A stretch of 64,000 bases of DNA from Methylorubrum aminovorans. GTDB lineage: Bacteria > Pseudomonadota > Alphaproteobacteria > Rhizobiales > Beijerinckiaceae. The notes beneath the pieces are model-generated. The model worked only from the letters and a program-made list of their open reading frames with translations, searched no databases and was not told the origin of the DNA. The stretch covers positions 1 through 64,000 of the forward strand of contig NZ_BPRC01000006.1 in NCBI RefSeq assembly GCF_022179725.1. Reading direction: 5' to 3'. A program made the position numbers and the translations under genes. Below are positions 1 through 9,047 of the stretch, piece by piece. The stretch's first letter is position 1. Each line of letters begins with the position of its first letter.

Positions 1-1224
1 CGCGCGGATCTCCATCTTGGCCAACGGCTCGCCGGAAGGCCGGATACGTTTGTGCAGACTGCCCAGACCAGCGGAACCAGAGCCACTTGCGGACGGGGCG
101 GGCCATACGTTTGCTCTGGATTGCTCCGGTGCGGTACTAAGGGGTGGGAAAGCGGAGATATTGCGTCGGCCATTACCGGGACGGTGTCCGGCAACCACCA
201 GGCGGAAAAAATATCCCCGCTCGGGGAAGGCATGCCCCCGGTCGACGGCCCGCAGGGCTAAGCGCGGGCCCGGCATCCACCCGGACATGACGCTTTCGCG
301 CGGCACCGGCCGCTCCGGAGACGGCTATGTACCACCGTCGCCCAGGCCGCCTCGATACTTGGGCCGGATGGGACCGGCGGCCGACTCAACCCACATCGCG
401 CACCATGGGCCGCCCCGCTTCCGACACGCGGATCGCCCTTGAGGTCGGCGCGGCGGTGCCAAGCCTGCCCGCGGTTTCCTCCACCCGCCAGCGAAGGATT
501 GCCGGAGCAGGGGCAAGGATTGCGTCGTTGCTCCTTCCGTCGCCTCTTTGATCGGGCATTCTGTATAAGTGACTGCCTGGATTGAGCTTTTTCATATTTC
601 AAGATCAAATCCGAAAGAATAGGCTATTCAATCCTTGGAATGCTTCGACGCCACTCTGATATCCTGCTTCAATCGAGCATCATCTCGCGATCATGCCAGA
701 TCGCAGGCCGATCCTGCAGTAAAAGGCGGTGGTCAGACTTGACTCCCAGGGCCGTGCTCGCGGTACAAGGCGCTGCCCGGGCCGCGTCGGCCCGAGCCGA
801 CCAGGAGTAAGGGAATGAAAGTTCCGGAACCGCCGTCGCGCAGGTAGGCGTGTGCGGGTAGCCGCCCACACACGCCTCCTTGCGATCCATCGACCGGGGT
901 GCGCCCTCACGAGGCCAAAGGCACCCCGGTCAGCAACCCCGAACCGCCGAGGGCGGAAACGGGCGCTTCGGCGCATGGGCAGTGGATTCGCATCTCCCAC
1001 CGCCCTTGGCAAGAGTCCCCGTTCCGCTCCGGCTCGAACGACGCCAGCCGCCAGGCATCGACCGGCTGTGCGTCGCCAGCGCGGAGCTGTCATTGAACAC
1101 GAAGCATGATCGAGATCCCGCACGCGAAGCGCGGGAGACGCCCGGTGACGCGGGCGCGTCGGCCGTCGGCCCGGGGGTGCCCGAACCCTTGTATCCGCCG
1201 ACGAAGATTGCCGGGGCCGACCTG
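1..1224. other. No convincing gene
   Basis: All open frames here are short, overlap one another on both strands, are rich in Arg/Pro/Gly (typical of antisense or random frames in GC-rich DNA) and lack good ribosome binding sites. I see no recognisable domain, tRNA or IS end. The only structure noticed is an imperfect hairpin near 846-877. It may be the tail of a transcription unit that starts outside the window, or degraded DNA. Confidence 0.5.
846..877. repeat. Hairpin-forming inverted repeat
   Basis: The arms AGGCGTGTG (846-854) and CACACGCCT (869-877) are exact reverse complements around a 14-base loop. No T-run follows on either strand, so it could be a factor-dependent terminator or a chance repeat in GC-rich sequence. 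Confidence 0.3.
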
Positions 1225-1569
1225 ATGGTCGTCGGCCTCGCCTACCGGTCCGACGAGTGGATCGAGTTCCTGGATGGCGAGGATTCCGGCGGCCGTTTCG
1301 AGGTCGCCGCAGTGGTCGACCCCGTCGACCTGCGCCAGATCGAAGCGATGGTGGCGGGGCGGACCTTCCGTCTGGCGGCGGTCGACCAGGAGCTCGCCAT
1401 GGGCACGTCCCTGGCTGTCCAACTCGCCTTCTTCGGGCCCCCGTCGGTCAAGGTCCTGCCGCCGCCGTCGGAGCGCAAAAGGCTGGTTGGCTCCAAGGCG
1501 CGGCGCCCACCCGAAAGGCCTTGGGTCCACACCCTCGGCGGTCCGCGGGAGCCAAGTCCGCGACGGTAG
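1225..1569 (+). CDS. Small hypothetical protein (about 114 aa)
   Basis: Family not recognised. The readable part starts MVVGLAYRSDEWIEFLDGED and continues with a plausible mixed soluble composition, including VVDPVDLRQIEAMVAGRTFRLAA, then a basic, Pro-rich tail. The same frame stays open upstream to 880, but that part is Arg/Pro-rich and looks non-coding. A TTG at 1093 is an alternative start. A perfect 11-bp hairpin begins 13 bases after the stop, which supports a genuine transcription unit. No operon partner is visible, and the function is unknown. Confidence 0.5.
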   Translation: MVVGLAYRSDEWIEFLDGEDSGGRFEVAAVVDPVDLRQIEAMVAGRTFRLAAVDQELAMGTSLAVQLAFFGPPSVKVLPPPSERKRLVGSKARRPPERPWVHTLGGPREPSPRR

Positions 1570-1581
1570 GAGACCGCGTGT

Positions 1582-1609
1582 CGGGAGGGCGCCGGTTTGC
1601 GCCCTCCCG
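1582..1609 (+). terminator. Terminator-like hairpin
   Basis: CGGGAGGGCGC (1582-1592) pairs perfectly with GCGCCCTCCCG (1599-1609) around a 6-base CGGTTT loop. No T-run follows. It sits just after the small gene ending at 1569 and probably ends that transcript. Confidence 0.6.
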
Positions 1610-2000
1610 TGCATGAGGCGGACGCCTCACGGTCGCGCTCGGGGAAGAGAGTTGCCGCCGTGCCCCCGCGCCTCGGATGAGCCTGATGTGGATGGGGGAA
1701 GCGACTACTCCGCCGAGCCGGCCCGCGACACCTTGAGCGCCCATCATCGGCTGAGTCTTGTGCCGACGATGCGAGGCCCGCCGTCTCGAACCCGCGGTCC
1801 CCGCCGGAGCGGGTATGCCGCTCCTCGACATCCCAAGGCGATTGAGTTCATGGCGGCGCGCAAGATCCCCAAGCCATTGCACAACCGTGTCGGCGCTGCC
1901 GAATTTCGGCCACTCTAAGTGGCCACGTGAGCTGGGTGATCCCCGTTTCCATGGCTTGATCCCGACTTCGCGATGGCTCCCCCGCTCAACCGACGAACCA
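1610..2000. other. Intergenic region upstream of the Ubl operon
   Basis: No convincing coding sequence. This region should hold the promoter of the operon that begins at 2018, but I could not pick out a clear -35/-10 pair by eye. Confidence 0.45.
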
Positions 2001-2017
2001 AGAAGGGAGAGTCGTAT

Positions 2018-2746
2018 GTGCGCCCCCCTTCGATAGAAGCCGCCCTCGACCGATTGGCCGCCCTCGACCTGGATGGGATCGTGCGTGAGGCACGGGCGGA
2101 GGACCCCAAGGCGCCCGGCTACGTCGAGAGCGAATGCTTGGTCCATCTGCTGCGTTCGACACGCCACGACAACACGGACACCCGTTTCCAGAGACTGTTC
2201 GAGGTGTTGATCGAGAGGGTCGAGCGCTCCCTGAAGGGCTCGATCCGGACCAGCCGCCGCTACGACGCGGAGGAGTTGCGGACCGAGGTCGTCAACCGCC
2301 TCGTCGATCTCCTCGTCGAGGACAGGCAGTCTCCGGGCATCAAGCTGGATTTCTTCGAGGTGCGGTTCGCCCGCGCCATGACCGCCTTGCGCATCGGCGT
2401 GCTGCGGCGTTCCGAAAGCCGGGCGGAGGGGACCGACCACATCGAAGACATGGGCGACGGTGAAGGTGATGCCGTCCCGGCCCTGACGAACCGTATCAGC
2501 CAAGCCTTCGCCGCCGACGGGTCCGAACAGGAAAAAGAACATTTCCGGAACGAGCTGCTTCGCGCGATCGACCGTCTGCCACCCCTTCAGCGGGAAGCCG
2601 TAGCCCTCTTCCTCGAAGGCCACCGCATCGAGGGAGGGGACACGGAGACCATAGCGAAGCTTTGCGGCGTCTCGGACCGGGCGGTACGTTATCGCCTCAG
2701 GAATGCGTACGAGACGCTGCGTCGGGAACTCGGAGAGAGACGATGA
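2018..2746 (+). CDS. Sigma-70-family-like factor, first gene of Ubl/helicase operon
   Basis: A 242-aa protein likely to bind RNA polymerase and/or DNA. The C-terminal third is typical of sigma region 4: it has LLRAIDRLPPLQREAVALF followed by the helix-turn-helix-like stretch TIAKLCGVSDRAVRYRLRNA near the end. The N-terminal two thirds are acidic/helical and I do not recognise a standard region-2 motif, so it may be a divergent sigma or a transcriptional regulator. The GTG start at 2018 is chosen because a strong Shine-Dalgarno (AGAAGGGAGA, 2001-2010) lies 7 bases upstream; an ATG at 1973 in the same frame has none. Its stop overlaps the next start (ATGA). It probably controls or is co-expressed with the downstream genes. 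Confidence 0.75.
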   Translation: MRPPSIEAALDRLAALDLDGIVREARAEDPKAPGYVESECLVHLLRSTRHDNTDTRFQRLFEVLIERVERSLKGSIRTSRRYDAEELRTEVVNRLVDLLVEDRQSPGIKLDFFEVRFARAMTALRIGVLRRSESRAEGTDHIEDMGDGEGDAVPALTNRISQAFAADGSEQEKEHFRNELLRAIDRLPPLQREAVALFLEGHRIEGGDTETIAKLCGVSDRAVRYRLRNAYETLRRELGERR

Positions 2747-3375
2747 CGACCAGCCCCTCGCACCGCGCGCAGGAAATCCTCCTGACCTTCGCGGCGGAAG
2801 GCGAACCCACCCCGAAGCGGTTGGAGGCCTTTACGAAGGAGTACCCGGACCTCCGCCGCGAGCTCACCGACCTTGCGGTCGAGTTGGTGCTGGAACCCTC
2901 GCGGCCGGTCCCCGCGGCTGACGCCGCGACGGCGCGCACCGTGTCGTCGGCATGGGCTCGCTTCCAGGCAGGCATCGCCAGCCCCCCGGCGAAGTCCCGG
3001 GCCGGCGCGGTGGTCGAGCCTTCGCCGGACGTCTTCGCGGGCTTCGCCGGCCCGTCATTCCCACGGCTCGCGGCCCGGCTCGGAGTGACACCCGCCTTCC
3101 TGATCAAGGTCCGGGATGGCCTTATCGAGGCCGCGTCCTTCCCCAAGGCGCTGGCCAGGGACATCGCGGACGAGGTCGGGCATGGCGTCGACACGGTCAT
3201 CGCCCTGTTGGAGCGCCCCGCATCCATGCCGGCCGGAACGATGGCCAAGGCCGACGGCAAGCCGGAGGTCGGCGTGAAGCAGACTTTCGAGGAGGCGGTG
3301 GCGAGCTCGGGCCTGACGGCGGATCAACGGCGGCGTCTGCTCGCGATGGCAGAGGCCGAACGTGGATCCGATTGA
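2743..3375 (+). CDS. Hypothetical regulator-like protein, partner of the peptidase-helicase
   Basis: A 210-aa protein starting MTTSPSHRAQEILL, translationally coupled to the sigma-like gene by a 4-base ATGA overlap. It overlaps the next gene by 14 bases. The centre (about residues 107-150) reads PRLAARLGVTPAFLIKVRDG and resembles the helix-turn-helix-containing partners often found beside IrrE/ImmA peptidases. The C-terminus carries KADGKPEVG and QTFEEAVASSGLTADQRRR, a pattern I recall from uncharacterised proteins coded beside sigma-like genes. Inference: it is an anti-sigma or repressor-like protein that the peptidase domain encoded next could cleave. No enzymatic motif is seen. Confidence 0.6.
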   Translation: MTTSPSHRAQEILLTFAAEGEPTPKRLEAFTKEYPDLRRELTDLAVELVLEPSRPVPAADAATARTVSSAWARFQAGIASPPAKSRAGAVVEPSPDVFAGFAGPSFPRLAARLGVTPAFLIKVRDGLIEAASFPKALARDIADEVGHGVDTVIALLERPASMPAGTMAKADGKPEVGVKQTFEEAVASSGLTADQRRRLLAMAEAERGSD

Positions 3376-6300
3376 GGCGGGGCGGAAGCAGGCCGCCCGC
3401 ATCCATGCCGAGATGGTCGCCGAGGGAGCCGATCCCTGGCAGCCGTTCGACCTTGCCGTGCGGGCCATTGAGGGCCACGGCCTCTGGCACCAGCCCGTCC
3501 ACGCGGGCGACGTCTCCCTGAACGGAGGCCGGGCACGGCTCGACCCGAAGTCGAAGGGCATCCTGTACGGCGAGACGGGCACCCCCGGAGGCGATGCGCT
3601 CCTGCTCGGACATGAGCTCGGGCACGTGGTGATGCACGGCGGGACCGCTCCCGTCGTCACTACGCATACCGACCCGAGCCGATCCTCCGAGAGCGGCATC
3701 GCCGTCGAGCGGCTGGCCGACTACGGGCGTGGGGAGCGCCGCGAGGTCCAGGCCGACCTGTTCGCGCGCGAACTGGTGCTGCCGCGAGCCGTCGCGCGTC
3801 GCCATCACCAAGACGGGATGAGCGTCGCCGACATCGCCGGGCGGCTCGGCATCTGCCCGGACGTGGTGACCCAGCAACTGCTGGACGCGCTACTGCTTCC
3901 CGTCGTGCCGGACGCCGCCCCCGCCCCCGCGGCCACGATGCGGCCGGACCCGAGCCAGGATGCGGCGGTCGCCCATCGTGGCGGCCCCTACCTGCTCCAG
4001 GCGGGGCCCGGGACGGGCAAGACCCGCACGTTGGTCAGAAGGATCGAGAGCCTCGTCGACGAGGGGATCGACCCGAACGGAATCCTCGTCCTGACCTTCT
4101 CGAACAAGGCGGCGGCCGAGCTGATGGATCGGCTCGCCCTGTCGCGGCCCGAGGCGGCCGCCTCGGTCTGGACGGGCACCTTCCACGCGTTCGGGCTGGA
4201 CGTGATCCGCCGCTTCCACGAACGCCTCGGACGAAGCGCGAGCCCGAAGCTCGTCGACAAGCCCACGGCCATCACGATGCTGGAGGGGGTTCTGGCGAGC
4301 CTGCCGCTGGCGCATTACCGGGACCTCTGGGACCCGGTGCAGGATCTCTCGAACATCCTCTCGGCCATTTCCCGCGCCAAGGACGAACTCGTCGACCACG
4401 TGCGCTACCGTGAATTGGCCGATGCGATGCAGCGTGCCGCCACGGACGACGCGACGCGCCTGAGGGCGGCGCGGGCGCATGAGGAAGCCATCGTCTACGA
4501 GGCTTACGAGAGGCTGCTCTCGGAGGCCGATGCCCTCGATTTCGGTGACCTCGTCATGAGGCCCGTGCGACTTGCGGCCGAGCATCCCGACGTGGCCAAG
4601 GCGCTGTCGCTCCGCCATCGCCACCTGCTCGTCGACGAGTACCAGGACGTCAACCTCGCCACCGTGCGCTTGATCCGGGCGCTGGCGGCCGACGAGGGCG
4701 AGCGGCTGTGGGTCGTCGGCGACGCCCGCCAATCGATCTACCGGTTCCGGGGCGCCACCTCGGCCAGCATGGCCGCGTTCCGGGCGCACTATCCCGGGGC
4801 GACCCTCGGGGCGCTCGACGTCAACTACCGGTCGCGCAAGGAGATCATCGACACCTTCACGAGCTTCGCCGCGAGCGTCGACGCCTTCCGCCCGCTCGGC
4901 GCGCTCGGCCTAGCCCCCGACAGGGGGGCGTCCGGCCTCAAACCGGTGCTGCACGACGCCGGCACCCCCGACGACGAGGTCGCGCTGGTGGCCGCCTCCG
5001 CGGCGCAGGCGAAGGCTGCGGGGGTGGACTACCGCGAACAGGCGGTCCTGTGCACGACCAACGACCGCCTCGCGGAGTTCGCCGCAGGCCTGATCGCCCG
5101 GGACGTACCGGTCCTCTACCTCGGGCCGCTGTTCGAACGGCCGGAGGTGAAGGAGCTGCTCTGCCTGCTCGCACTCTTCCACGATCCCCGCGCCGCAACG
5201 CTCGTCCGCGTCGCCACGATGCCGGGGTTCGAGATGGAGCTCGGCGACGTCGCCGCGGTCGCCGCCCATCTGAGGGACGCTTCAGGGCCGCCCCTCGACT
5301 GGCTGGCCGCCGCCGACGCCATCCCCGGCCTCGGCCCCTCGGCGACGGCGCCGCTGCGGCGCCTGCGAGAGGTCTGCGGGGGCTTCGCGGATCGGACGCC
5401 TCCGTGGCGCATCGCGAGCGCGCTGGTGCTGGACCGGCTCGGCATCGGCCGGAGGATCGCGGCCTCAGGTACCCTGCCCGAACGGATGGCGGGCATTGCG
5501 ATCTGGCAATTCCTGAACTTCCTGCGGTCATTGCCGGTCGAGGGTCAGTTCCCGACCTTCGAGGCGCTCCGCCGGATCAAGAGGCTGGTCGTCCTCGGCG
5601 AGGAGAAATCGCTCAGGCACGTCCCGGACGCCGCCCTCGAACTGGACGCGGTGCGCATCATGACGATCCACGCCTGCAAGGGCTTGGAGTTCCAGCTCGT
5701 CCATGCGCCCGGCATGATCAAGACGGGCCTGCCGCGAACGGCCAAGCCGCCGCCTTGCCCGCCGCCGGACGCGCTGATCGAGGGCAGCGACGGCCTCACC
5801 GGCCCGCAGGCCTGCCTGACGGGCCACGAAGAGCAGGAGGCCTGCCTCTTCTTCGTCCTGCTCTCCCGCGCGCGAGACGACCTGCGCCTCTACCGGTCCA
5901 CCATGATGGCCGGCGGGACCAAGAAGCGGAACCCGTCCGACTACAACGCCCGGATCGCCGCCACGCTGGGCCGGCCGCCCGCACTCGTCCGGCTCCCGTC
6001 GCCTCCGCCGCCATCCGGCCCGGCCGCCGTTCCCATCACATGGGAGACGCCGTTCGCGCTCGACCACCAGCACCTCGATTCCTACGGGAAATGCGGGCTG
6101 CGCTTCCTCTACACCTACCTGCTCGGCCTGGGCGGACGCCGCGACGAGACGCCGTACATGCGGATGCACAACGCCGTGGCGGAGACGGTCCGTTGGCTCG
6201 ACCGCAACTTCGACGCCGGGCGCGCTGAGCCGGAGGGCTTCGGCGAGGCCTTCGCCGCGGCCTGGACCGAGCACGGCCCGGTCGACCACGGGCACGCCGA

Positions 6301-6793
6301 GGCTTACAGGACCATCGCGGACGAGATGCTGCGGTTCCTCCTCGGCCTGCGTGACGAGGAAGGCAGGCTGCCTCCCGAGGCCTTGAGCCTGGCCGTTGCG
6401 GGAGGAAGCGTCCTTTCCAGGGCGCACGACGTGGTCCGCAACGCGGACGGACGCCTCGTCGTGCGCCGCGTCGCGACGAGGAAGGCACCGTCGGCGCTGC
6501 TGAAGGAGATCGAGTACATCGTCCTGGATGCCGCGGCGGAGGTGACGTTCGGCGAACCCGTTGTGGTCGAGGCGGTGCATCTCACCGGCGGCAGCCGGCA
6601 ACCGGTGGAGATCCCGCCGAAGAAGCGGGACGAGCTTCGTGCCGCCGTCGTCGCTCACATGTCCGGCATCGGGGCGGGACTGTTCGCCCCGAGCGTGGGA
6701 TCCCGCTGCCCGCGCTGCCCGCATCACTTCGCCTGCCCCGGCCTTCCCGGCGGCTCGGCGGTGGTGCGGCGACCCCTGGCGTGGGGCCGGTAG
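3362..6793 (+). CDS. IrrE/ImmA-type peptidase fused to UvrD/Rep-like helicase with AddB-like C-terminus
   Basis: A 1143-aa fusion. Residues about 1-145 form an IrrE/ImmA-like zinc peptidase, with HELGH at 84-88 and a downstream REVQAD (Glu128 the likely third ligand). Residues about 195-880 are a superfamily 1A (UvrD/Rep) ATPase: Walker A GPGTGKT at 215-221, DEYQD near 424-428, GDARQSIYRFRG near 452, and a late motif TIHACKGLEF near 764. The C-terminus (about 897-1140) resembles the PD-(D/E)XK_1 nuclease of AddB. It keeps a Cys near 911 and a terminal C-x2-C-x5-C (near 1116-1125), the pattern of the iron-sulphur nucleases, but I cannot find a clear D...ExK catalytic core, so it may be a dead nuclease. 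The start is GTG at 3362. The role is probably DNA unwinding or processing, coupled to proteolytic signalling. Confidence 0.85.
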   Translation: MDPIEAGRKQAARIHAEMVAEGADPWQPFDLAVRAIEGHGLWHQPVHAGDVSLNGGRARLDPKSKGILYGETGTPGGDALLLGHELGHVVMHGGTAPVVTTHTDPSRSSESGIAVERLADYGRGERREVQADLFARELVLPRAVARRHHQDGMSVADIAGRLGICPDVVTQQLLDALLLPVVPDAAPAPAATMRPDPSQDAAVAHRGGPYLLQAGPGTGKTRTLVRRIESLVDEGIDPNGILVLTFSNKAAAELMDRLALSRPEAAASVWTGTFHAFGLDVIRRFHERLGRSASPKLVDKPTAITMLEGVLASLPLAHYRDLWDPVQDLSNILSAISRAKDELVDHVRYRELADAMQRAATDDATRLRAARAHEEAIVYEAYERLLSEADALDFGDLVMRPVRLAAEHPDVAKALSLRHRHLLVDEYQDVNLATVRLIRALAADEGERLWVVGDARQSIYRFRGATSASMAAFRAHYPGATLGALDVNYRSRKEIIDTFTSFAASVDAFRPLGALGLAPDRGASGLKPVLHDAGTPDDEVALVAASAAQAKAAGVDYREQAVLCTTNDRLAEFAAGLIARDVPVLYLGPLFERPEVKELLCLLALFHDPRAATLVRVATMPGFEMELGDVAAVAAHLRDASGPPLDWLAAADAIPGLGPSATAPLRRLREVCGGFADRTPPWRIASALVLDRLGIGRRIAASGTLPERMAGIAIWQFLNFLRSLPVEGQFPTFEALRRIKRLVVLGEEKSLRHVPDAALELDAVRIMTIHACKGLEFQLVHAPGMIKTGLPRTAKPPPCPPPDALIEGSDGLTGPQACLTGHEEQEACLFFVLLSRARDDLRLYRSTMMAGGTKKRNPSDYNARIAATLGRPPALVRLPSPPPPSGPAAVPITWETPFALDHQHLDSYGKCGLRFLYTYLLGLGGRRDETPYMRMHNAVAETVRWLDRNFDAGRAEPEGFGEAFAAAWTEHGPVDHGHAEAYRTIADEMLRFLLGLRDEEGRLPPEALSLAVAGGSVLSRAHDVVRNADGRLVVRRVATRKAPSALLKEIEYIVLDAAAEVTFGEPVVVEAVHLTGGSRQPVEIPPKKRDELRAAVVAHMSGIGAGLFAPSVGSRCPRCPHHFACPGLPGGSAVVRRPLAWGR

Positions 6794-6937
6794 CGCGGCC
6801 CGGAGCCCCTAACAGACTGCTCGGCCCGCGGCCGAAAAAAACTTGGCCCGGCCGTTTCCGGCTTGGCCGGCCCCTTTCGATCAACCCCTCGACGGGCCGG
6901 GAAGGATGGCTTCCCGGGATGATCGAAAGGCAACGGG

Positions 6938-7651
6938 ATGAACACCAACGAGAACCACGGCCACCACGACGACGACGCCCCCCGCACGGACGAGGACGGC
7001 GTCCGCGCGGTCAAGGTCTACGGCTTCCGCATCGACAAGAAGAGCTACGAGAACCCGCTGCCGGACCTCACCGGCCGAGACCTGCTCGTTATCGCGGGCA
7101 AGGCGCACCCGGATCGCTGGAAGATTTTCCAGAAGGTCGGCGCCCAGTTGAAGCGCATCGGCCTCGACGAGGTCGTGCACGTGAGCGACAGCGGCGAGGA
7201 GCGCTTCGTCACCCTGCCGCTCGACCAGACGGAGGGGGAGCAGCCGCTCCCCCGCCGCCGGGATTTCGCGCTTCCCGAAGGCGACGAGGAGACGCTCGAC
7301 GCGGCCGGCCACCGCTGGGAGGCGATCCAGGAGGCGGGCGCCACCCGCGTCGTCGTCCGCGACTATCCCGTCCGCACCGGGTACGCCCCGGCCAAGGCGG
7401 ACCTGATGCTGCGCCTGCTGCCGGGGTATCCCTCGACTCAGATCGACATGTTCTACTTCCACCCCCCGCTCGCCCGGGCCGACGGGGTTCCGATCCGCGC
7501 CCTGGTCGGGGACACCTTCGAGGGCAAGCACTGGCAGGGTTGGTCGCGTCACCGCACCGGCGAGAACCCCTGGCGCCCGGACGTCGACGACATCGGCACG
7601 CACCTCGCGCTGGTCGAGCATTGCCTCGCCAAGGAAGTGGGGGCCGCCTGA
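6938..7651 (+). CDS. Multiubiquitin-domain / prokaryotic E2-like fusion
   Basis: A 237-aa protein. After a His/Asp-rich N-terminus, residues about 25-97 match the beta-grasp multiubiquitin domain (VKVYGFRIDKKSYENP, LTGRDLLVIAGK, GEERFVTLP). Residues about 108-233 match the prokaryotic E2 family E: RVVVRDYPVRTGYAPAKADL, LPGYPSTQIDMFYFHPP, a Trp-rich segment, and NPWRPDVDDIGTHL. The only cysteine is Cys229 near the C-terminus, not where a classical E2 active-site Cys would be, so this E2-like module may act without a thioester or use another residue. There is no terminal Gly-Gly; the protein ends EVGAA. The next gene starts 1 base after the stop. This is the likely modifier/conjugation component of the system. 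Confidence 0.85.
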   Translation: MNTNENHGHHDDDAPRTDEDGVRAVKVYGFRIDKKSYENPLPDLTGRDLLVIAGKAHPDRWKIFQKVGAQLKRIGLDEVVHVSDSGEERFVTLPLDQTEGEQPLPRRRDFALPEGDEETLDAAGHRWEAIQEAGATRVVVRDYPVRTGYAPAKADLMLRLLPGYPSTQIDMFYFHPPLARADGVPIRALVGDTFEGKHWQGWSRHRTGENPWRPDVDDIGTHLALVEHCLAKEVGAA

Positions 7652-7652
7652 C

Positions 7653-9047
7653 ATGCGCACCACCCTCGCCCTGACCGGCGCGCAACACGCCGCGCTTTGC
7701 GCCCACCTCTTCCCCGGCGACGGCCGCGAGGCGGTCGCCCTGATGCTCTGCGGGCGCGCCGCCTCGCCCGGACGGACGAAATTCGTCGTGAACCGGATCG
7801 TCCCGATCCCGCACCATGCCTGCGAGCGCACCGACAGGCGCGTGACTTGGCCGACCGCCTACCTGGAGCCCCTGCTCGCGGAGGCGGCGAAGCGCGGCAT
7901 GGCCGTGGCCAAGGTCCACAGCCATCCGGGCGGCGACCTGCGCTTCAGCGAGGTGGACGACGCCGCGGATGCCGACCTGTTCGGCGGGGTCCATGCCTGG
8001 GTCGACGACGGCCAGCCGCACCTCAGCGCGGTGATGGTCCCGGACGGGACGATGATCGCCCGGGCCCATGGCGAGGACGGCACGCACGCGCCGCTCGACC
8101 ACGTCGGCGTCGTCGGCGATGACCTCCGCTTCCACCGGCCCCCCGTTCACGCCGCCCAGGCCGTTCCCGAGTTCGCGCGGCGGCACGCCCAAGCCTTCGG
8201 ACGCGCGACGTTCGAGGCGATGCGGCACCTCCGCGTCGGGGTCGTGGGGTGCTCCGGGACCGGCGGTCCGGTCGTTGACCAGATCGCCCGCCTCGGCGTC
8301 GGCGAGATCGTGCTGGTCGACCCCGACCTGGTCGAGGACAAGAACCTCAACCGCATCGTCAACACGACGCTCGCCGACGTGGGTCGGCCGAAGGTGGAGG
8401 TTCTGGCGGCCTTCGTCGAACGCCTCGGGCTCGGTGCGAGGGTGGAGGCCTTTCCCTGCGACCTGTCCCGACCGGACGCGCTCAGGGCCGTTTCGACCTG
8501 CGACGTCGTGTTCGGGTGCATGGACGGGGTCGAGGGCCGCGACCTGCTGAATCGCCTCGCGACGTTCTACGTCCTGGCCTACCTGGACATCGGGGTGATG
8601 CTCGACGCCGATGGCGAGGGTGGCATCGACCAGATCTGCGGGTCGGTCCACTACCTGCAGCCGGGGCGCTCCAGCCTCCGGGGACGCGGTCTCTACACGG
8701 ACGGGATGCTTGAGGCCGAAAGCCTGAGGAGGCAGGACCCCGCGGCCTACGAGGACCGCCTCGCGCGCGGCTACATCCGCGGCGTGCCGCAGGAGCGGCC
8801 GGCCGTGGGTGCGGTGAACGGCCTGTTCTCCAGCCTCGCGGTGGTCGAGTTGCTGCTGAGGTTGCATCCGTCGCGGCTCGACCCGAACGGCGATTTCGCC
8901 GTCCAGACCCTAAGCCTGACGGCCGGGTTCTGGCAGTTCGCGCCGGAAGAGGGCACGGACGACGCGCTCGCGCGATACCTCGGTCGAGGCGACATGAGGC
9001 CGTTCCTGAACCGACCGCATCTCGACATGCTCATGAGGGCGGCGTGA
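7653..9047 (+). CDS. JAB (JAMM) peptidase fused to ThiF/E1-like adenylyltransferase
   Basis: A 464-aa protein with two modules. The N-terminal JAB/MPN domain has the complete JAMM set: Glu26, HSHP with His89 and His91, and SEVDD with Asp102, so it should be a zinc deubiquitinase-like isopeptidase. The C-terminal ThiF/MoeB/E1 domain starts near residue 193 with a nucleotide-binding VVGCSGTGGPV and DPDLVEDKNLNR. The E1 Cys is not certain; CGSVHY in the second half is a candidate. In bacterial Ubl systems such JAB-E1 fusions process and activate the modifier encoded next door. The ATG start lies 1 base beyond the preceding stop, and the stop overlaps the next start. Confidence 0.9.
   Translation: MRTTLALTGAQHAALCAHLFPGDGREAVALMLCGRAASPGRTKFVVNRIVPIPHHACERTDRRVTWPTAYLEPLLAEAAKRGMAVAKVHSHPGGDLRFSEVDDAADADLFGGVHAWVDDGQPHLSAVMVPDGTMIARAHGEDGTHAPLDHVGVVGDDLRFHRPPVHAAQAVPEFARRHAQAFGRATFEAMRHLRVGVVGCSGTGGPVVDQIARLGVGEIVLVDPDLVEDKNLNRIVNTTLADVGRPKVEVLAAFVERLGLGARVEAFPCDLSRPDALRAVSTCDVVFGCMDGVEGRDLLNRLATFYVLAYLDIGVMLDADGEGGIDQICGSVHYLQPGRSSLRGRGLYTDGMLEAESLRRQDPAAYEDRLARGYIRGVPQERPAVGAVNGLFSSLAVVELLLRLHPSRLDPNGDFAVQTLSLTAGFWQFAPEEGTDDALARYLGRGDMRPFLNRPHLDMLMRAA

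Noticed and set aside
880-1224. N-terminal extension of the small gene ending at 1569
   Set aside because: Arg/Pro-rich, no ribosome site; start placed at the ATG at 1225 instead.
4708-6228. 506-aa plus-strand frame inside the helicase gene
   Set aside because: Alternate frame of the helicase coding sequence; no domain of its own.
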